64,000 bases of DNA, taken from positions 167,970-231,969 of the forward strand of contig NZ_VUMM01000002.1 of assembly GCF_009696175.1 (NCBI RefSeq), read 5' to 3'. Below, piece by piece: positions 62,434 through 64,000 of the stretch; positions within the stretch are counted from its first letter, which is position 1, and each line of letters starts with the position of its first letter. The notes beneath the pieces are model-generated. The model worked only from the letters and a program-made list of their open reading frames with translations. It was not told where the DNA came from and made no database searches. Origin of the DNA: Floccifex porci. GTDB lineage: Bacteria; Bacillota_I; Bacilli_A; Erysipelotrichales; Erysipelotrichaceae. Made by a program: the position numbers and the translations under genes.

Positions 62434-62673
62434 ATGGAAAGAAATGAAATTTTAAGTCAGGTTTTAGAAATGGTGGCTATGTCTTATAAAAAAGATGTAT
62501 CTGAATTATCAGAATCCACTTCGTTTAAAACCGATTTATCCGGAGCCAGTGTACAAATGGTTGCTTTAGTATCAGAAATTGAAAATGAATTGGATGTTGC
62601 TTTAATGTTATCGGATGCATCTGCCTGCAATACAATTGGAGATCTGGTTACTTTAATTGAAGAAGAAATGTAA
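62434..62673 (+). CDS. Acyl carrier protein with altered phosphopantetheine motif
   Basis: The 79-residue protein is acidic and helical, like ACPs: FKTDLSGASVQMVALVSEIENELDVALML aligns with the canonical FxxDLGADSLDTVELVMEIE segment. The Ser carrying 4'-phosphopantetheine aligns with the Ser of GAS, but the preceding Asp of DSL is Ala and the following Leu is Val. This unusual ACP is not in a fatty acid gene cluster; it lies between DUF35 and a phosphotransacylase, so it may carry the acyl group of this pathway. RBS AGGAGAA at good distance. Confidence 0.85.
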   Translation: MERNEILSQVLEMVAMSYKKDVSELSESTSFKTDLSGASVQMVALVSEIENELDVALMLSDASACNTIGDLVTLIEEEM

Positions 62674-62687
62674 AAGGAATCTGTAGA

Positions 62688-63689
62688 ATGAGTGTAATTG
62701 ATCAGATTTTTGAAAAAGCAAAACAAAATCCGCAGAAAGTTGCGTTTCCAGAAGCATTGAATGAAAAGATGATGGAAGCGGCTTACCAGGCAGGTGAAAA
62801 TGGTTATATCTATCCCGTTCTGATTGGAAATCCAGAAGAAATTGGTAAGACAATTCAGGAAAGAGGATACAATGCAGATGTATTTACCATCGTTGATATA
62901 AAGGAAGAGACTTATAAACATTCTTTAATTGAAAGATACATTGCTTTACCGGAAACCAGACTAAAAGAAAAAGCATTGAATAGACGTATGGCGGATGCAC
63001 TTCAATATGCGATGGTTATGCAGGCTGTTGGAGATGTGGATGTCACATTTGCAGGAATTGACTATACAACAGGAGATGTTTTGTTGGCCGGACAAATGAT
63101 CATTGGTTTAAAACCAGGGATTGCTACAATTTCAAGTATAGGATTATGTGATATTCCTGGATTCAATGGCAGTGAAGGATCTTTACTGGCGGTAGGAGAC
63201 AGTGCGGTCTGTACCAATCCAAATGCAGAACAATTGGCCAGTATAGCGATTTCGGCATGTGATACGGTTAAATCTCTATTGGACTGGCAGCCAAGATGTG
63301 CCATGGTCTCTTATTCCACTTTGGGATCGGGACAAGGTGAATTGATTGATAAAGTAACAGAAGCGGTTAAAATCGCAAATGAATTAAGACCGGACCTGGA
63401 TATTGATGGCGAATTCCAGCTGGATGCAGCGATTTCACCAGCTGTGGCAGCTAAAAAAGTAAAAAGAGAAAGTGCAGTGGCTGGAAAGGCCAATGTAATC
63501 ATATGGCCAGATTTAAATGTTGGAAATGTGGCTGTTAAACTGATTCAGCAGTTTGGAAAAGCCGATGCGTATGGACCTATGTTACAGGGATTTAATAAAG
63601 TTATTTGTGATTGTTCAAGAGGAGCCCCTGTATCTGAACTTGTAGGAAACATTGTGATTTCAGCAGTAAGAGCTGCTGGCTCAAAATAA
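62688..63689 (+). CDS. Phosphate acyltransferase (Pta/Ptb-like)
   Basis: The 333-residue protein belongs to the phosphate acetyl/butyryltransferase family. Visible signatures: KVAFPEALNEKMMEAAYQAG at the N-terminus, TFAGIDYTTGDVLLAGQMIIGLKPG, VAVGDSAVCTNPNAEQLASIAISA, MVSYSTLGSGQGELIDKVTEA, and NVIIWPDLNVGNVAVKLIQQFGKADAYGPMLQGFNKVICDCSRGA. It would convert acyl-CoA (or acyl-ACP) plus Pi to acyl phosphate, from which a kinase makes ATP. No kinase lies in the window. Last operon gene. RBS is weak. Confidence 0.88.
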   Translation: MSVIDQIFEKAKQNPQKVAFPEALNEKMMEAAYQAGENGYIYPVLIGNPEEIGKTIQERGYNADVFTIVDIKEETYKHSLIERYIALPETRLKEKALNRRMADALQYAMVMQAVGDVDVTFAGIDYTTGDVLLAGQMIIGLKPGIATISSIGLCDIPGFNGSEGSLLAVGDSAVCTNPNAEQLASIAISACDTVKSLLDWQPRCAMVSYSTLGSGQGELIDKVTEAVKIANELRPDLDIDGEFQLDAAISPAVAAKKVKRESAVAGKANVIIWPDLNVGNVAVKLIQQFGKADAYGPMLQGFNKVICDCSRGAPVSELVGNIVISAVRAAGSK

Positions 63690-63711
63690 AGAAGATCCCC
63701 AAGAAATGATA

Positions 63712-64000
63712 TGTACCCTCCAAACTGGACAATAAGCCAGTAAGGAGGGTTTTTATATGAAGTATACATGGCAGTTTAAACTTGAATGTGTAAAGAATTA
63801 TAAGAAAGGCATTACTACACCTGTACCTGAATACTCAAAGATGAACCAAAGAGAATTTAATAGAAAAGTAAGGGTTTGGGTAAGGGTATTTGATATACAT
63901 GGTGTTGATGGATTAAAACATAAAAGCAGTAACAGGATATGGACACCTGAAAAAAAGTATGATCTGATAGCTAAGGTATTAGCAGGTAATTCTATTAAAT
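63712..64000 (+). mobile_element. Left end of an IS3-family-like insertion sequence (truncated by window)
   Basis: The sequence TGTACCCTCCAAACTGGACA at 63712-63731 starts with TG, as IS3-family ends do, and lies directly after the Pta operon. A transposase gene begins 45 bases in. The element continues beyond the window, so the other inverted repeat is not visible. Confidence 0.6.
63757..64000 (+). CDS. IS3-type transposase OrfA-like HTH protein (3' truncated by window)
   Basis: ATG 63757 follows AAGGAGGGTTTT. The first 81 residues read MKYTWQFKLECVKNYKKGITTP..., then a Lys/Arg-rich HTH region (WVRVFDIHGVDGLKHKSSNRIWTPEKKYDLIAKVLAG), typical of IS3/IS150 first-ORF products. The frame is open at the window end. 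Confidence 0.75.
   Translation, partial: MKYTWQFKLECVKNYKKGITTPVPEYSKMNQREFNRKVRVWVRVFDIHGVDGLKHKSSNRIWTPEKKYDLIAKVLAGNSIK

Noticed and set aside
60679..62673. Fatty acid or polyketide synthesis cluster
   Set aside because: The thiolase and ACP have no FabD, FabF, FabG or ketosynthase partners; Pta and reductases fit catabolism better.
1..64000. tRNA or rRNA genes
   Set aside because: No cloverleaf-like sequences with TTCAAATC/GGTTC motifs and CCA ends were recognised in the gaps.

Overview
The window is a low-GC (roughly one-third G+C by eye), densely packed Firmicutes chromosome segment. Small ancestral gene clusters, strong AGGAGG ribosome binding sites, a serS T-box leader, a small-type SRP RNA, an LPXTG/sortase pilus operon and a PurL/PurQ-fused FGAM synthase all fit an anaerobic, gut-type Firmicute. 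The class Erysipelotrichia is my best guess, from general resemblance only. The left edge is probably close to the replication origin: it holds gyrA (3' end), serS, SRP RNA, tadA, dnaX and recR in the usual origin-proximal order, and dnaX contains a perfect ParB-binding parS palindrome.

Layout. 0-6.4 kb: gyrA end, T-box-serS, SRP RNA, a decayed IS200/IS605 element with tnpA and tnpB remnants, tadA, dnaX and recR. 6.4-7.0 kb: a very AT-rich intergenic stretch. 7-17.7 kb: a coiled-coil HTH protein, CYTH protein, NAD kinase, RodA, then the repair and housekeeping run mutS-mutL-miaA-lipid kinase-CNNM protein. 17.7-20.1 kb: an ATPase pseudogene, a BlaI/BlaR1-like pair and a 50-residue membrane protein. 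20.2-29.3 kb: a pilus operon with a coiled-coil protein, dedicated signal peptidase, giant tip adhesin with Cys/His repeats, backbone pilin, class C sortase, minor pilin and second sortase. 29.4-31.5 kb: an old-yellow-enzyme-type Fe-S flavoenzyme. 31.6-36.4 kb: another ATPase remnant, tiny membrane proteins, YggS, then tmk-holB-yaaT-rsmI. 36.4-43.0 kb: the purine operon purE-purL-purM-purN-purH (cyclohydrolase domain only), preceded by a candidate leader-peptide attenuator. 43.0-45.5 kb: a LytTR regulator and purF on the minus strand, purF with its own 5' terminator. 45.5-51.9 kb: uvrA-hprK-lgt::HAD fusion-trxB. 52.0-53.3 kb: a frameshifted AAA/DUF4143 ATPase, the third decayed member of that family here.

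53.4-63.7 kb is the most unusual region. A minus-strand PucR-type regulator diverges from a tight ten-gene-scale operon of nine genes: an iron-sulfur/zinc-ribbon flavodoxin-like reductase, a small integral membrane protein, a fumarate-reductase-fold flavoprotein lacking the usual catalytic His motif, a NuoG-like/GltD-like fusion electron-transfer protein, a NuoF-tail-like ferredoxin protein, an SCPx-like thiolase, a DUF35 partner, an acyl carrier protein with an altered DSL motif, and a phosphotransacylase. I read this as an uncharacterised reductive catabolic pathway: NAD(P)H-driven reduction of an unsaturated or keto substrate, thiolytic cleavage on the thiolase/DUF35 complex with an ACP or CoA acceptor, and release as acyl phosphate for ATP formation. 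The substrate is not identifiable from sequence. The window ends inside an IS3-like element that begins immediately after this operon.
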